Notes: a model not told the origin generated them from the letters alone. A stretch of DNA of 64,000 nt from Pezicula radicicola (GCA_003008705.1 PDUO01000008.1:806001-870000), one strand, 5' to 3'. Positions 1 to 11,500 are shown, counted from the stretch's first letter. Numbers and translations: made by a program.

Positions 1-1605
1 CGAATCCTCCTTATCCGTTCTATCCAAGAACTCTTCATCCTCAACCAAAGCAGCCTCAACAACCTCTCTCGGTGCTGCCGCCAAAACTCTATCCCTCCTC
101 ATATTCTCAAAGTAGTAATAACATCCAAGCCCCACCGAAAGGACCTGGCAAAGACAAATAGCAACTAACATAGCCCGACAACTAGTCCCATAATGTGGAG
201 CTTCTGAAGTAATAAAAAGCTGCGGACTAACTATATTACCAACGCAGAACATGACGAACACTAGGAAAGTGGTGGTGATTTTCTTGGAGAAGCCTGCAAT
301 GTTTGAAGAGATGAGACTGAGAAGAATGGCGTATGATGCTGGTACGCATAATAGAAACCACACGCCGACCATGCGTCCCCAGGTTGCGGATTGCGGAAGC
401 ACTTGAAGTAGGATTGTACCAACGAAGGTAGGGAGTGAGACGAAAAACATAATGACCGTTCTGCCGTTGGTGAAGTACCAAGATAAGCCACCTGCCACGA
501 GCATAGCGACACATTCCGTCCCACCGACTGGTAATGTCAAAAGCGTCGTTGTGAGACCTGAAAATCCCATTTCTTGGATGATGAGTGGAAGGAATGATCC
601 TCCAATGTTAAGTAAATTGCCAATGCCGGCCCAAAATGTGATCATCCAGACTTGAGGATCTCGAAGAGCTTCTTTAGCTTGAGGCCATTTGAATTGCGAT
701 GATTTGATACCAGTCCGGTTTTCCCGCAGACGCTCAACTGCGATAGATCTCTGTCGCTCATTGAGGAATTTGGCATTCAGTGGAGAATCAGGCAAGAACA
801 GAAATACAACAATGGACCACGCAACCGTGAAACCGCCACAAATGAGGAACTAAAGAAATTCAGATTGTGCCACTTCAAAGCCTGATATTTTGAGGGCTTA
901 CCACAAGTTGCCACTGTTTGACTGCGACAGAATTGATATGGCCAATGCCGTATGACAAAAGCCCACCTACAATAGCAGCGACTCCGACCATAAAGTACCA
1001 CGCCGTGCACCTTGTGCCTTGCTCTTGTCCTTTATAGAACATAGCTGTGATGGTAACCCAGCAAGGGCCGATACAAGACTCAAACACACCCATCAAGAAA
1101 CGAACAACAGCAAGACCAGCAAAGTTCTTACACACCGCGCAGAGCATAACCAACACACCCCAAATAAGGAGGTTGACAGATGCAAATTTTCCAATTGGGA
1201 GTTTCTGCATAAGATAGTTCGACGGTATTTCTCCAACAAGGTATCCAAAATAGAAGATGGAATTGGTCCATGAGTATTCCGTGCCAACCATGTCTAGATC
1301 TGTACGCATGCCGTAAACTGCAGCATAACTAATTGTGACTTTGTCAAGGTACTGAAGTCCGAAAGTGATGGCTAACTGGTATTTTCAGAATGAGAAATCC
1401 AATTCCAAGGATTCGGGCTTACGATCGGCATCAAACAAAGATCAATCTTCCAACGCACAGTATTCTCTTCCTCAGCCGAGTATTCAATATGGCCATGCTT
1501 GGCAAGAAATTGGAGTCCTAAGTCGGCATGACGATCGATAACCAATTCGCCCTTCTCCCGATCAACAGTATCAGCGCGAGTGACATTTTCAATTGCTAAA
1601 GACAT
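1..1605 (-). CDS. ACS-family MFS transporter (allantoate permease-like), C-terminus cut by window edge
   Basis: A plasma-membrane anion:cation symporter of the major facilitator superfamily, of the Dal5/Tna1 type that imports organic anions such as allantoate, nicotinate or small peptides; the substrate cannot be told from sequence. Three exons read in frame: 1423-1605 (61 codons, ATG at 1605), 902-1375, and 1-849. The introns are 47 and 52 bp, GTAAGC donors with TAG/CAG acceptors. After an acidic N-tail come typical segments: YLDKVTISYAAVYG (TM1), FYFGYLVGEIPSNYLMQKLP (TM2), RFLMGVFESCIGPCWVTI (TM4), a cytosolic loop, then WAGIGNLLNIGGSFLPL and further helices. The frame is still open at base 1 after about 502 residues, so only the end of the C-tail is missing. 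It is divergent from the aminotransferase at 2112. Confidence 0.88.
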
Positions 1606-2111
1606 TTTAAATGCCGGATTAATGTTGCAGAAAGACCACAGAACTGGCTTCCCCAAAGGACGTCGTCAGCCTACATATAAATCCAGTACGGCTTCTCTTA
1701 TCGACCCAGCGCAAGAATCAAGATAGCGGAAATAAGTATCATCCATAGAATCTTCAGTAAATTCTAGATAGCTCGAAATGTCAAATTAAAAATGTCAGAG
1801 ATAGGGTGTGGTATGACACCAAAAATGGGGGAGGGATCGAATCGAAAGCCGGTTCAAACGCGAAGGTAAAATACGTTCAAACCCGATACCCTAGCAGCAA
1901 GCGTATAATCGAACCACACTACGGCCTGTCCGGAACTACGACAGTAGGCTTTGAAAGCCCGAGGTTGAGTTAGGAAATGTAGCCGTTCCAACTCTAGTCA
2001 CCACCTCCTAGCGCATGACATGAAGACTCCGGCATACTATTGCAAGCGAATCGTTTATAAAAAGCAGAAGGTCTTCCAAGTCAGTTGGACGATTACTACC
2101 CAGCACTCGTC
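1606..2111. promoter_or_regulatory. Shared divergent promoter region between transporter and aminotransferase
   Basis: A 506-bp interval separates two ATGs that point away from each other. It carries a TATA-like box, TATAAAAA at 2056-2063, about 50 bp upstream of the rightward ATG at 2112. No open reading frame of note lies within it. Shared regulation of the two genes is an inference from the arrangement only. Confidence 0.5.
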
Positions 2112-3584
2112 ATGGCGCCATCAATCCTCCTCAAGGAGGAGTCCTCGAATAATGATATAACAACCATCCCGTCCAACACCGTAGCAAAAGTAGCGACCAC
2201 CCCCATCATGCCGCACACATTAAAAGGCAAAAACACATGCCTCATGCACCGGTCCCTTACCGAGATGCCACACGAGGTCCTCAGCGCAACAGGAAGTTAC
2301 TTGCACCTCTCCTCGGGAGCCTCCATCCTAGATGGTTGTGGGGGAGCAGCCGTTGCTATCATCGGTCATGGCAACGAGGAAGTGCTGTCTGCCACAATCT
2401 CCCAGATGCAGAAAGTCTCCTACGTTCACACACTCTCCTATACCACCTCTTCGGCAGAAGATCTTGCGAACTTCATCTTAGAAGTTCCACCGGGAGGGTT
2501 TCAGCATGGACTTGAAAAGGCCTACTTCTGTGGGAGTGGGAGTGAAGCGAATGATGCAGCCATGAAGCTTGCACGGCAGTATTTCTATGAAAAAGGAGAA
2601 CCGCAACGGAAATGGTATGTTTCGAGGAAACAAGGCTACCATGGGAACTCGATTGGAGCCATGTCAATTTCAATGAATTTGGGGAGGAAAGTGCCGTATA
2701 AGGATATCTTGATGCCGAATGTGTCGTTTGTTTCGCCTGCATATCCGTACCAATACCAACACGCCACCGAAACAGAGCAAGAGTATGTTGATCGTTTGAT
2801 TGCGGAGCTGGAGGCCGAATTTGAACGGATTGGCCCGGAAAATATCATATCTTTCATTGCTGAGCCCGTCGTAGGGGCCACAGCCGGGTGCGTCACAGCA
2901 CCAAAAGGGTACTTCCCCTCGGTCCGCAAGCTGTGCGACAAATATGGGATTCTGCTCCACTTGGACGAGATAATGTGCGGAATGGGCAGAACTGGAACAT
3001 ATTTTGCTTTCGAGCAAGAGAACATGATACCAGATATCGTCACCGTCGGCAAGGGGCTAGGAGGTGGATATGCACCAGTGGCTGCCGTGCTGATATCTAA
3101 AAGGGTTGTAGACATGCTTAAAGCTGGTTCAGCGGCTTTCAATCATGGTCATACATACCAGGCTCACCCCGTGACATGTGCGACCGCACTTGCAGTCCAG
3201 AAGATTGTGAGGAGGGACAATCTCGTTCAACGATGTGCCTCGATGGGTATGCTGTTGAAGCAGTTGCTGACTGATACATTTAGTGGTTGTAAATTCGTCG
3301 GTGACATTCGAGGGAGAGGTCTGTTTTGGGCCGTTGAGTTCGTCAAGGATAGGGCAACGAAGGAAGCTTTTCCAGCTTCTCACCATTTCGGATACAATGT
3401 CCAGCAGAACGCGTTCAACTTGGGGTTGGCTGTTTATCCTGGGGCAGGAACAGTGGATGGAGTTCGTGGGGACCACGTCATCATTGCACCACCCTTCACT
3501 ACATCGGTAGTGGACTTGGGGATGATGGTAAGACTCTTGAAGGAAGCATATATGCAGGAAGAGAACAGATATCATAGAATATAA
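2112..3584 (+). CDS. Class III pyridoxal-phosphate aminotransferase, intronless
   Basis: A PLP-dependent omega-amino acid/acetylornithine-type transaminase of 490 residues in a single exon. The reading frame is open upstream to 2085, but the first ATG in a sensible context is at 2112 (ATGGCGCCA). The substrate-binding and cofactor motifs are all present: GSGSEANDAAMKLARQYF (phosphate-binding region), HLDEIMCGMGRTGTYFAFE with the PLP-nitrogen-binding Asp near residue 285, and TVGKGLGGGYAP with the Schiff-base lysine near residue 314, followed by FNHGHTYQAHP. The length is close to family norm. It has no clear mitochondrial presequence, so the location is uncertain. It is transcribed divergently from the ACS transporter, suggesting uptake and transamination of the same compound, although the substrate is unknown. 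Confidence 0.92.
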   Translation: MAPSILLKEESSNNDITTIPSNTVAKVATTPIMPHTLKGKNTCLMHRSLTEMPHEVLSATGSYLHLSSGASILDGCGGAAVAIIGHGNEEVLSATISQMQKVSYVHTLSYTTSSAEDLANFILEVPPGGFQHGLEKAYFCGSGSEANDAAMKLARQYFYEKGEPQRKWYVSRKQGYHGNSIGAMSISMNLGRKVPYKDILMPNVSFVSPAYPYQYQHATETEQEYVDRLIAELEAEFERIGPENIISFIAEPVVGATAGCVTAPKGYFPSVRKLCDKYGILLHLDEIMCGMGRTGTYFAFEQENMIPDIVTVGKGLGGGYAPVAAVLISKRVVDMLKAGSAAFNHGHTYQAHPVTCATALAVQKIVRRDNLVQRCASMGMLLKQLLTDTFSGCKFVGDIRGRGLFWAVEFVKDRATKEAFPASHHFGYNVQQNAFNLGLAVYPGAGTVDGVRGDHVIIAPPFTTSVVDLGMMVRLLKEAYMQEENRYHRI

Positions 3585-3640
3585 TAGAATATAATATAAA
3601 TATCATAAACGTTGAGCCGCAAAATCTTGACTTGATCTCT

Positions 3641-3675
3641 CAACAGGGGGTGTAGGAATTACGTGCGCACGGGCC
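3641..3675 (+). repeat. Left terminal inverted repeat of the transposon
   Basis: Begins CAACAGGGGG and contains the core GGAATTACGTGCGCAC. It matches the reverse complement of 5073-5107 at 33 of 35 positions. Confidence 0.88.
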
Positions 3676-3740
3676 GAAAACACCAAAAATCGAAACCGAC
3701 GATTCCCTTGAAATAATCAACAACAACCTATTCCCTTACT

Positions 3741-5012
3741 ATGGCTCCACCAACTCGATTAAATCCTTTCCGAACCCCATCCCCCGAACCTCTTGCTGGA
3801 GGAGAAGCTACAACTAGAAGGAAGTATAGATTCTTTGACGCGTTAGCTAAAGATGGCCAGACAAAGTCGTTGAGACGTATTTCAGCTGACTGCAAGATTT
3901 CAGAGAGTTGTGGTCGAAAATGGAAGAAACAATGGGTCGAATTAGGGTCTACAGCAAAGAAGCCAACTCGACAAAGGTCTAAGGTACTTGGGCGTACATC
4001 TAAAGTTACGAAATCGATGTGTAAAATGCTTGTTTCTCCCTCTCGAAATCCCGTCCGAAAAGAGCCATACAAAGCCCAGATTTCATACCACGATATACCT
4101 GTTAAGAAGCGCCAATTACAACATAAGTTGAAGGAATATACTAAGGGAGGTGGACGGTACACTTGTGCCTTTGTTAAGAAGGTTATTTCAGAGAAGAATT
4201 GCTATGATCGTATAACCTATGGTCTTACCCATGTTTATGATTCTCTCTTTGGTTTTTTCGATCATATCGTATATACGGACGAAGCCCACATAGATCCAAC
4301 ATCTCAGCCCCAAGGCAGAGTACTTCGAGAGCGAGGAACGCGCGATAACCCAGAGAATATTGAGCAAAGGCCACCACTAAAGGGTGTACGGTTTCATATT
4401 GCAGCGTGGATCTCTTAGTAGGGAAAAGCAGAGAAATTAGAGTTCTATAACAATGAGGAAGATAAGATTGAGCAACCTCCTTATCCTAAGAAGCCTCGTC
4501 GTCGCCCTACGACTGAAACAGAAGACGAATATCAATATCGAGTACAAGAATGGGAGGCAGGGAAGCCTCATCAGGTTGAAATCAAGGTTAAAGGCAACGC
4601 AATGACACAAAAGTACTATGTGGAGCGTCTTCTACCTATATATTGTCAAGCCATCGAATCTATGAGGCAAATCGATGATAAACCATGGCTTCTTCAAGAG
4701 GATGGCGACCCTTCTCACGGCATGCGAAAACAAGGGCTTGCACAAGAATATAGAAAGCGATACAACATCCAAAACCTTTCCCATCCTACGCAGAGTCCAG
4801 ATCTTAATCCTATTGAAGGTATTTGGGCTATTATAAAGCAAAGATTAAGGCGTAGAGTCTTTGATTCTGAGGAGGAGATGAAGGAGGCCTTACAAGAGGA
4901 ATGGGACAAAATTAGTATGGAGGAGATACGCCATCGTATTGCTGATATGCCTAGAAGATGCGCAGAGCTTATTAGATCAAGTGGGAAACCCATCAGAGGC
5001 AATAAGTGGTGA
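3741..5012 (+). pseudogene. Tc1/mariner-IS630 (DDE_3) transposase interrupted by two consecutive TAG codons
   Basis: The frame runs from ATG 3741 to TGA 5012 (424 codons) and is interrupted only by tandem TAG TAG at 4416-4421, after ...RFHIAAWIS. The upstream half has a basic helix-turn-helix-like region (LRRISADCKISESCGRKW) and the first catalytic Asp in YTDEAHIDP. The downstream half has the second Asp in LLQEDGDPSHG and the catalytic Glu in SPDLNPIEGIW, with 37 residues between these two. The same frame resumes directly after the stops (GKAEKLEFYNNEED), so nothing else is lost. No convincing intron spans the stops. Either the copy is dead, or full protein would need readthrough. Confidence 0.85.
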
Positions 5013-5072
5013 TGTTATTTTATAATTAATAAATGTCTCTATTTTCTTGAATATATTCAATTTGGTGAGGCT

Positions 5073-5107
5073 GGCCTGTGCGCACGTAATTCCTACATCC
5101 CCTGTTG
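5073..5107 (-). repeat. Right terminal inverted repeat of the transposon
   Basis: Reverse complement begins CAACAGGGGA and contains the same GGAATTACGTGCGCAC core as the left end. Confidence 0.88.
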
Positions 5108-5275
5108 CTCTCCAACTGCCGAACTGAACAGAACAGGGTGATGCTGTATCACGTGACTTCGTGTCACTAGCGCTCTCTGCTTCACCGCACTTCTCAATTC
5201 TGACTTCGCGTCCACCATCTCACCCCAAATTACCTTGGCTCTTCGTCTGCAACCAATCTTCTGCGCCCTTACCTC

Positions 5276-5374
5276 AATAACTGACTTTGTTTGAGTAACT
5301 GGTTTGCATTGGATAACTGACTTGCGCTGAGTAACTGATTTGATCTGGGTAGCTGACTTGATTTGGATAACTCT
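5276..5374 (+). repeat. GAGTAACTC-type short repeat array, upstream copy
   Basis: About five degenerate units of 17-22 bp of the form (T)TTGAKTAACTGACTTG, such as TTTGAGTAACTGGTTTG and GCTGAGTAACTGATTTG. The array ends about 20 bp before the ATG of the MYND gene at 5394. The same unit recurs at 6402-6745, 14694-14778, 44931-45007 and 45789-45889. Confidence 0.75.
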
Positions 5375-5393
5375 CCATTTCACCAGTTGAAAA

Positions 5394-6404
5394 ATGGCAG
5401 AAACAATGAATCAACAGCTCAAGTGTAATTTCTGTAAGAAGACGAGCAGTGAAGACAGTAAAACCAAGAAGCTCCTGCAATGTTCACGATGCAAAAAGAT
5501 CAGCTACTGTGGTGAGTTGTCCAATTTATTTATATGACACCACCAGCCCATTATCAATCCACTAACTATAATATGTATATATACAGGCACAAACTGCCAA
5601 AAGCAAGACTGGCCTTCCCACAGGAAAGTCTGCGTAGCCCCAAACTACATCCTAACAATTGACCTCGCACCCGACATCCAAGATGGACCGGGCGATAGCA
5701 TCACCAACCCCTCCATCTCACGAACACTCTCATGCCCCGCGAATGCAACGTTTGCACACCTGCACGAAGCGCTCCAAACAGCTTTCGGATATGCCTCAAC
5801 ACACTCTTACGATTTTCAAATCAAAGACCCGAACGCGGAGCCCGAAGATCTGTCATTACCAAGCCTAATTACCCAATTGTCGGCAGGCCCAGAAGAACAT
5901 AAGGATCGTGGGCCAAAACAGAATCTACTTCGTATCGTTGAGTTCGATGGCCCAGCTATGGGGCACCATATTATGCGGTCTCCTGACGCGTTCCAAACAA
6001 ATAGACGCAAGCACAGCCAAACCCCCGAAATTGCTGCTGCGAAAATAAAGTTACCTAAGGTCTTCGATAATAAGGAATATGGAAATTCGAGGATCGAGTA
6101 CACGTATGATCTTAGTGATTGCTGGTGGCATATTATTACGGTCAAAGGCAGGGAGCCTGCTACTGGACGATTCTTATGTCTGGACGGCGAGGGTCACGGG
6201 GTTGCAGAGGATGCTGGCAGCATTCATGGGTGGGAGGAGTTGAAGGAAGCATATAGGTCGCAGAGCCCAACTGAGGAGCAGAGGAAGAAGATGCAGTGGT
6301 TCGAGAATTCGGCTAGTAATAGGGATCCTGCAGGCTTGGGCAATGGTAGGGATAGGTTCTGGGATAAGGAAGAAATTAACCTGAATCTTGGAGATATAAT
6401 TTAA
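5394..6404 (+). CDS. MYND zinc-finger protein with pRiA4b ORF-3-like domain
   Basis: A 311-residue protein of two exons, 5394-5511 and 5587-6404, joined across a 75-bp intron (GTGAGT...ACAG). The N-terminus is a full MYND finger with ligands C11, C14, C30, C33, C39, C43, H51 and C55; this domain normally binds proline-rich partner peptides. The remainder resembles the plasmid pRiA4b ORF-3 family fold: an opening strand (ILTIDLAP), SCPANATFAHLHEALQTAFG, then EYTYDLSDCWWHIITV and FLCLDGEGHGVAEDAG followed by GWEELKEAY. That domain combination occurs in fungal proteins of unknown role. Arrays of the GAGTAACTC repeat lie immediately before the ATG and begin at the stop codon, an unusual bracketing. 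Confidence 0.88.
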
Positions 6405-6745
6405 CTCACTTGATCTGAGTAATCCACTTGATTTGAGTAACCCACTTGTTTGAATAACTCCCCTATTTGGATAACTCAGTTGTTTGAGTAGTCCACTAGA
6501 TTTAAGTAACCTACTCATCTGAGTAACTTCATTTATTTAGCCCACATGTTTTGAGTAAACCTACTTGGTTAGAATAATCCACTTACTTATCTGAATAACG
6601 AACTTACTTAATTTGAGTAACCTAATTGACTGAGTAACTGACTTACTGTATTTGAGTAATTCACTTATTTTGGTATTTAAGTAACTAACTTGATTTAAGT
6701 AACCAACTTGTTTTTTGTCACCAAGTAACTCACATATCTTAAGTA
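6402..6745 (+). repeat. GAGTAACTC-type short repeat array, downstream copy (about 16 units)
   Basis: A degenerate tandem array of roughly 20-bp units such as CACTTGATTTGAGTAACC and AACTTGATTTAAGTAACC. It begins at the TAA stop of the MYND gene and runs into the space before the stop of the convergent DHA1 gene (6809). Variants of the core include GAGTAACC, GAATAACT, GGATAACT and AAGTAACT. Confidence 0.85.
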
Positions 6746-6808
6746 GGCCATCCCTTATACATCAAGATAAGTTTTCTAGCATTCAGCTCAAAGACTATAT
6801 AAGTTCCC

Positions 6809-8544
6809 TCAAACGATATCCTTCTCCTTAATCTTCTCATCCTTAACACCAACCTCCACCATATCAGCATCCCTCTCCCCACTCTCCAAAAACCTCTTCT
6901 CCCTATCAGCCCTCTTCTTCCGATCAACCTTATCCCTCCAACCCTCACCCCACCTAATACTAGCCACAATAGCCAAACTACTAACCACCAAAAACAGTGC
7001 CGAAATAGTAGAGAACCAACCAATACCAATCTTCTCTACAGCAGGTAAAACAGTCGCACTACCCATAGCCGCAAACATATATCGAATCATATAATTACCA
7101 GCTATGACCTCTGCGCCATGTCCTTGCATAACATCCAAACAATAAGTATTAAGAGAAGGAAAACAAAATAATTGTGATACTCCCTGACAAAACATCATAA
7201 TAACTGGTAACGCGACTCCACCGAATTTTTGATCAACAGACCATCCATACAACAACATAGCCGAAGGAATTGCAATGCCCATAAATGGAACACAAGATCT
7301 TAATCGATCTTCAGGAACTCGTTTCCCATCTCTCTTCTTGATCCAGAGAATTGTTATGTAATCTGCGTATCGACCTCCGAAGAAGGTTCCTAGGATATAT
7401 CCGCAACCGGGTGCTAAGTAGAAGAGTCCAGATTGAATTGGTGATGTGAGGTCGAATCGTGGATTGAGAATATATCGGATTGGTGTAAGTAAGGAATACA
7501 TATTCCAAACTAAACTACTACTCGCCAAGGCTGCTACAATAAGATTCGGATACTTATAAAGTTTAACGACCCTCCAAGGATTTAACATTCCACCCAAAAC
7601 CTTCGCTTTCTGTCTCCTGGATAATCCAACGAGGTCATCGGATTTCTTGTGATGAATTGTTTCGGGTAAGAGGAAGTAGGCTCCGATTAATGCTGTCCCT
7701 GCCAGTGCTGTTTGAAGAAAGAATATTACCCGCCAGGATTTGAAGGTTACTATTATTCCGCCTAGGAATGGTCCAAAGGCGGGCCCGATTAGTGTTCCTG
7801 AGAGGAACCATCCCATTGCTGTTGCGCGTTCGGTGGGTCGGTAGATGTCGCCGATGCAGGCGGCTCCTATGGTCAGGAAGGAGGTCCCTTCGAAGGCTGT
7901 GAGGATCCGGAAGATGAAGTAGGAGATTAAGTTTGGAGAGAGTGCTGTACCAATTGAGCAAGCGAGGAAGAGTGCCGCTGTTACGAGACAGATCTGATGG
8001 TGTTTTTAGTACGTTTTATATTTCATTTTTACATTAAAATTAACTTGTAAAGGGAAGCACTTACTATTCGTCGACCATATACTTGACTTAGTGGACCCCA
8101 GAAGCAAGGCGATAGACCCATGAAGATTAAATAGAGAGCATTGCTCAGATTTATGATGGTTCCTGTGGAATGATACGTTGCAGCTACTTCTGGGATGGCA
8201 GCTAAGATCGTGGTACTCGATATGGGAGCCAGGAAACTGCAGAACGAAAGAAGCGCCACTATAATATTTTTGTGGCCTGGCGAGATGCGATCGTAAACTT
8301 CGTCTGGGATTGTGATGTAGGATGTATAGTGTTGCATTGGCGCATCATGGGTGTGGGAAAGATGGGAAGGCATATGTGTTAATGTTGTGTCTGGTCGATG
8401 AAGACTGTTGGTCGAGACGCTATGGATTGACTGGTCATCGTTGGCATCCAAAAATTCCGTCTGGTCCTGTTGTAGGTTCTGAATGGTTTCTTCGGTAGAC
8501 CTTTTGGTCTCGGAGGACTCTACTTCATGGTGGCTTGGAGGCAT
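6809..8544 (-). CDS. DHA1-family MFS drug:H+ antiporter
   Basis: A 554-residue 12-TM efflux transporter of the plasma membrane. Exon 1 is 8065-8544 (ATG at 8544, 160 codons) and exon 2 is 6809-7993; the 71-bp intron has GTAAGT and CAG borders. A long hydrophilic N-tail of about 85 residues precedes TM1 (HKNIIVALLSFCSFLAPISS). The loop motif GPLSQVYGRRI corresponds to MFS motif A, and GTLIGPAFGPFLGG near residues 226-239 is the antiporter motif C that defines DHA1 exporters. The C-tail is rich in charged residues. Substrate is unknown; the nearest functional analogues are multidrug, polyamine or weak-acid exporters. It converges on the MYND gene with the repeat array lying between them. Confidence 0.9.
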
Positions 8545-11500
8545 GGTTATTTCGGAGTATCAATTGAGATGCCTTTGGTGGGAAAGTGTCATAATACGTT
8601 AAGAGATAGCGCTCAAGGTTGTCTTCCTTGTCAATCTCGAGCATGAAAGGCAAGAACGGTATATCCTTCTCCTCTCCAATTGACCGTAAAGTACTTTCAG
8701 AGTAGCAATTGGGATAGCAGAGGTATGGGGATATATATACAGCCAAGGAAAAAGAGAAAACGAGAGAAAGGATATGACTCGAATAATATATCCCAAAATA
8801 ATCGTGTACATCGTTGAAACAAAGCCCGACTATCGGCCTGAGTAAGATACTTGATAAGGTAGCAAGAGGATCCACACTTTCAGATCCACAACCCACCACC
8901 CAGAACCCACAAGGCAAAATTCAAGCTCAGGCTTGGCAGAAAGAGGCAAAACGAAAGGCCGTAGCCTGCAAAAATCATCGACAACTGCAACGCTTGTTGG
9001 AGATCCGGCCCTTCTGATTTGTGGCGACGGCATGGTCCCGTGTAGATGCCGTCTTTTCCGTTGTGTCCGCCGTTTACCAGCTTTGCCGCTTCTAGACAAC
9101 CATCCTGGCCGTCGGTGAGGCATGCTGATGGACTGGAATGATGCGTCAGATATCTCGAGCATGGTGTACCTCGATCAATTGCTACTGCTTCCGTTGGTTG
9201 CACGGGCTATATTCTCTCGATAAGGTGAATTGATGATTCCAATGGCCGTGCCACACATTGAATTGAAGCTGTAGGTATGAGTTGATGATGTCGTTGAAAT
9301 TGAGTGCGGTGCGAGGAATGCCGACAGCTAGCACGTGCTCGGCACTCAGTAGCTCCCCCATGGGCAACCTTTAAGCGAGCGAGATCGCACGCTCTACGAA
9401 GGAGAAATAAATGTCCGATTTGAGGTGTGTCAAAATCGGACATACGTAGAGCACACGGGAGCCGGAAAAGGGGGGGCGAGTTCTCGGAAAAGGGCTTACC
9501 AGCAAAAACCGCGCTGTTGCAAGAACAGTGGTCTAGAGGCGGTGAAAGCCAAAGCCCAAATGTACTGTACAAGTGGCAGTGCAGTACATTTGCATGTTTT
9601 CCATCAAATCCATACATGAAGAGATGCATGATAAGCTGTACATTTCAGTATGCTCAAAGGATCTCGTGTACTTCTGCTGTTGGCTGGCATGTGAACTTTA
9701 CTCTATATTACAGTCGGGTTTGAACACCAGTGTGATCAATCAATTGTTTAAGCGAGGGAATTGTGTCGGAGCTCCGAAGATGTCTTCTCAATAAAATAAT
9801 AATAATAGAAGAATTCCTTTTGCCCGCAGCTTTTGGGACATTTTGCATTTCTTAATCCATAACCAAGCTTCTTGAGCATACACAACGAGTTTTTAGGATC
9901 CACAAAACACGCGCTATTAGTTTCAAGCACCTTTGTGTAGATTAAGTAAAAAAAAAGCTGTGTTCTATATTGCTCTTTTCCCAGATTCTCCCACTAATTC
10001 TTTTACTTTTAGTTATGTAATACGGCCTTGTATGAAGAGCGGCCTCTCCTCCTTCTCTCGTACTCTACTCGCTCTCAAATCTATTCGTTATTGCGCTATA
10101 CGTTTATTGCTTTCCCAAAATAGTAGTCTAGCAGTAGCATCTAACGAATTCTTTAAGATAGTAGTCTTAGCTACCTAGCTATAATGGTAATTGTAAGAGA
10201 AGTGCATTCTACTCATATACACGAGATACAAGAGGATTTTAAGTTAAAACACTTGTACAGAGCAAAAATTCCGAAATGTACTGACAAGCTTATGAATAGC
10301 TAGCTTGATTTATGAAACCCTTCCTGAATTCGCCAATTAAGGCAAAGTAACTCACTTGAAATGGGCAATAGATAAAGTTGAATTCTGTAGAAGTCCTTTG
10401 CCTCTTTCTCTTTATACACGGAATATCTATTAGCCGCATAAAAGATCTCTCAAACTACATTTATGAGCACAAGTACATTTAAGTACAAAGAGCGTCCTCT
10501 GCTTGTTATTTATCTCTCATCTGTGTAAACAAGTTAGTAATGTAGACCAAGAATCCAAAGTTTGTTAAAACAAAACTATTACTAACTACAACTAGTAAAT
10601 TCTTAGACATACCCAAAAACACCAGAATAAGTAACAATATTATGTGTCAGCTACCGAACATCTCATATCAGAGCAGTAACGTCAGTCGTAGATATTCAAG
10701 CCCATGACGAAGAAATCCCAATCAACTAGAGAGTCCTGATGACGCTTGACGATGTGCCCTTATCGAAATGTCCTCTACAGAAACCAATAAATTCTTAGAC
10801 TCATTCCAATGCTATCCAGGTTGCCTTCGTCCAAAAACTTGCTCGGTTATTGACACGGGTATATTTCTTGACACGGCCACTTTGAAATTACCAAGCGAAA
10901 AGAAAAATGCCTTCTTGCTGTAAGTTTTCTTAAATGGTTGTCTTTTGTACCTTTCGTTCAAAATCTCAGGCGGATTTTTCACAAGCGTATACTGCTTGAC
11001 ACAAGCATGATGAAATTATCAGTGGGTCTCATTGGAAATCTTGCTCAAGGTTACTGACACGGGTACTGTATATTACAAAGATGCATGCCATGTTCGAGAT
11101 TGTGATTGTACTTGTGACCGAGGGTCCACGCGATTTGTCTTCGAGGCAGAAAGCAAGAGGAAGAAGTGGTGATAGCGCATCGAGCTTCGTCTCGTCGGCA
11201 GAGATAATCTAGAGACATGTGAAACGTAGGAGAGGCTTTGTGCACTTACTCTTTGTATTCAACTGCAGTTTTCTAAAATTAGAAAAGCCAAGCAAGCCTT
11301 GTGTATGGCAATAACAGAAAAAAGCGTTTGACCTGCATTTTTCTCTGAGCTCTTAAAACGCGCGGCCTTGTATCACTTTGAGCCTACGAGTATGTGAATA
11401 TATGCATATGGCACATCGTGGGCTTAGAGATTAGTTCGAGGTTTGGCATTTAACACCACAAGTACCGTCTTTACTCAGTTACAAGACGCTGGGTTTAAGC

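Larger units (their letters stand above)
3641..5107 (+). mobile_element. Tc1/mariner-IS630-type DNA transposon, complete ends, inactivated transposase
   Basis: A 1467-bp element bounded by 35-bp terminal inverted repeats that differ at two positions. It carries one transposase reading frame with a DDE catalytic domain. It lies 56 bp after the stop codon of the aminotransferase. The bases just outside the two repeats are CTCT on both sides (3637-3640 and 5108-5111). A TA dinucleotide occurs inside each repeat, at 3653-3654 and 5094-5095. Family assignment rests on the transposase; a precise clade was not recognised. Confidence 0.85.

Noticed and set aside
236..524. Minus-strand frames over the transporter C-terminal half
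   Set aside because: They are shadows of the third exon of the ACS transporter, whose own frame runs continuously to base 1.
1842..1920. Possible tRNA-like fragment with TTCAAAC words
   Set aside because: No consistent cloverleaf stems could be formed.
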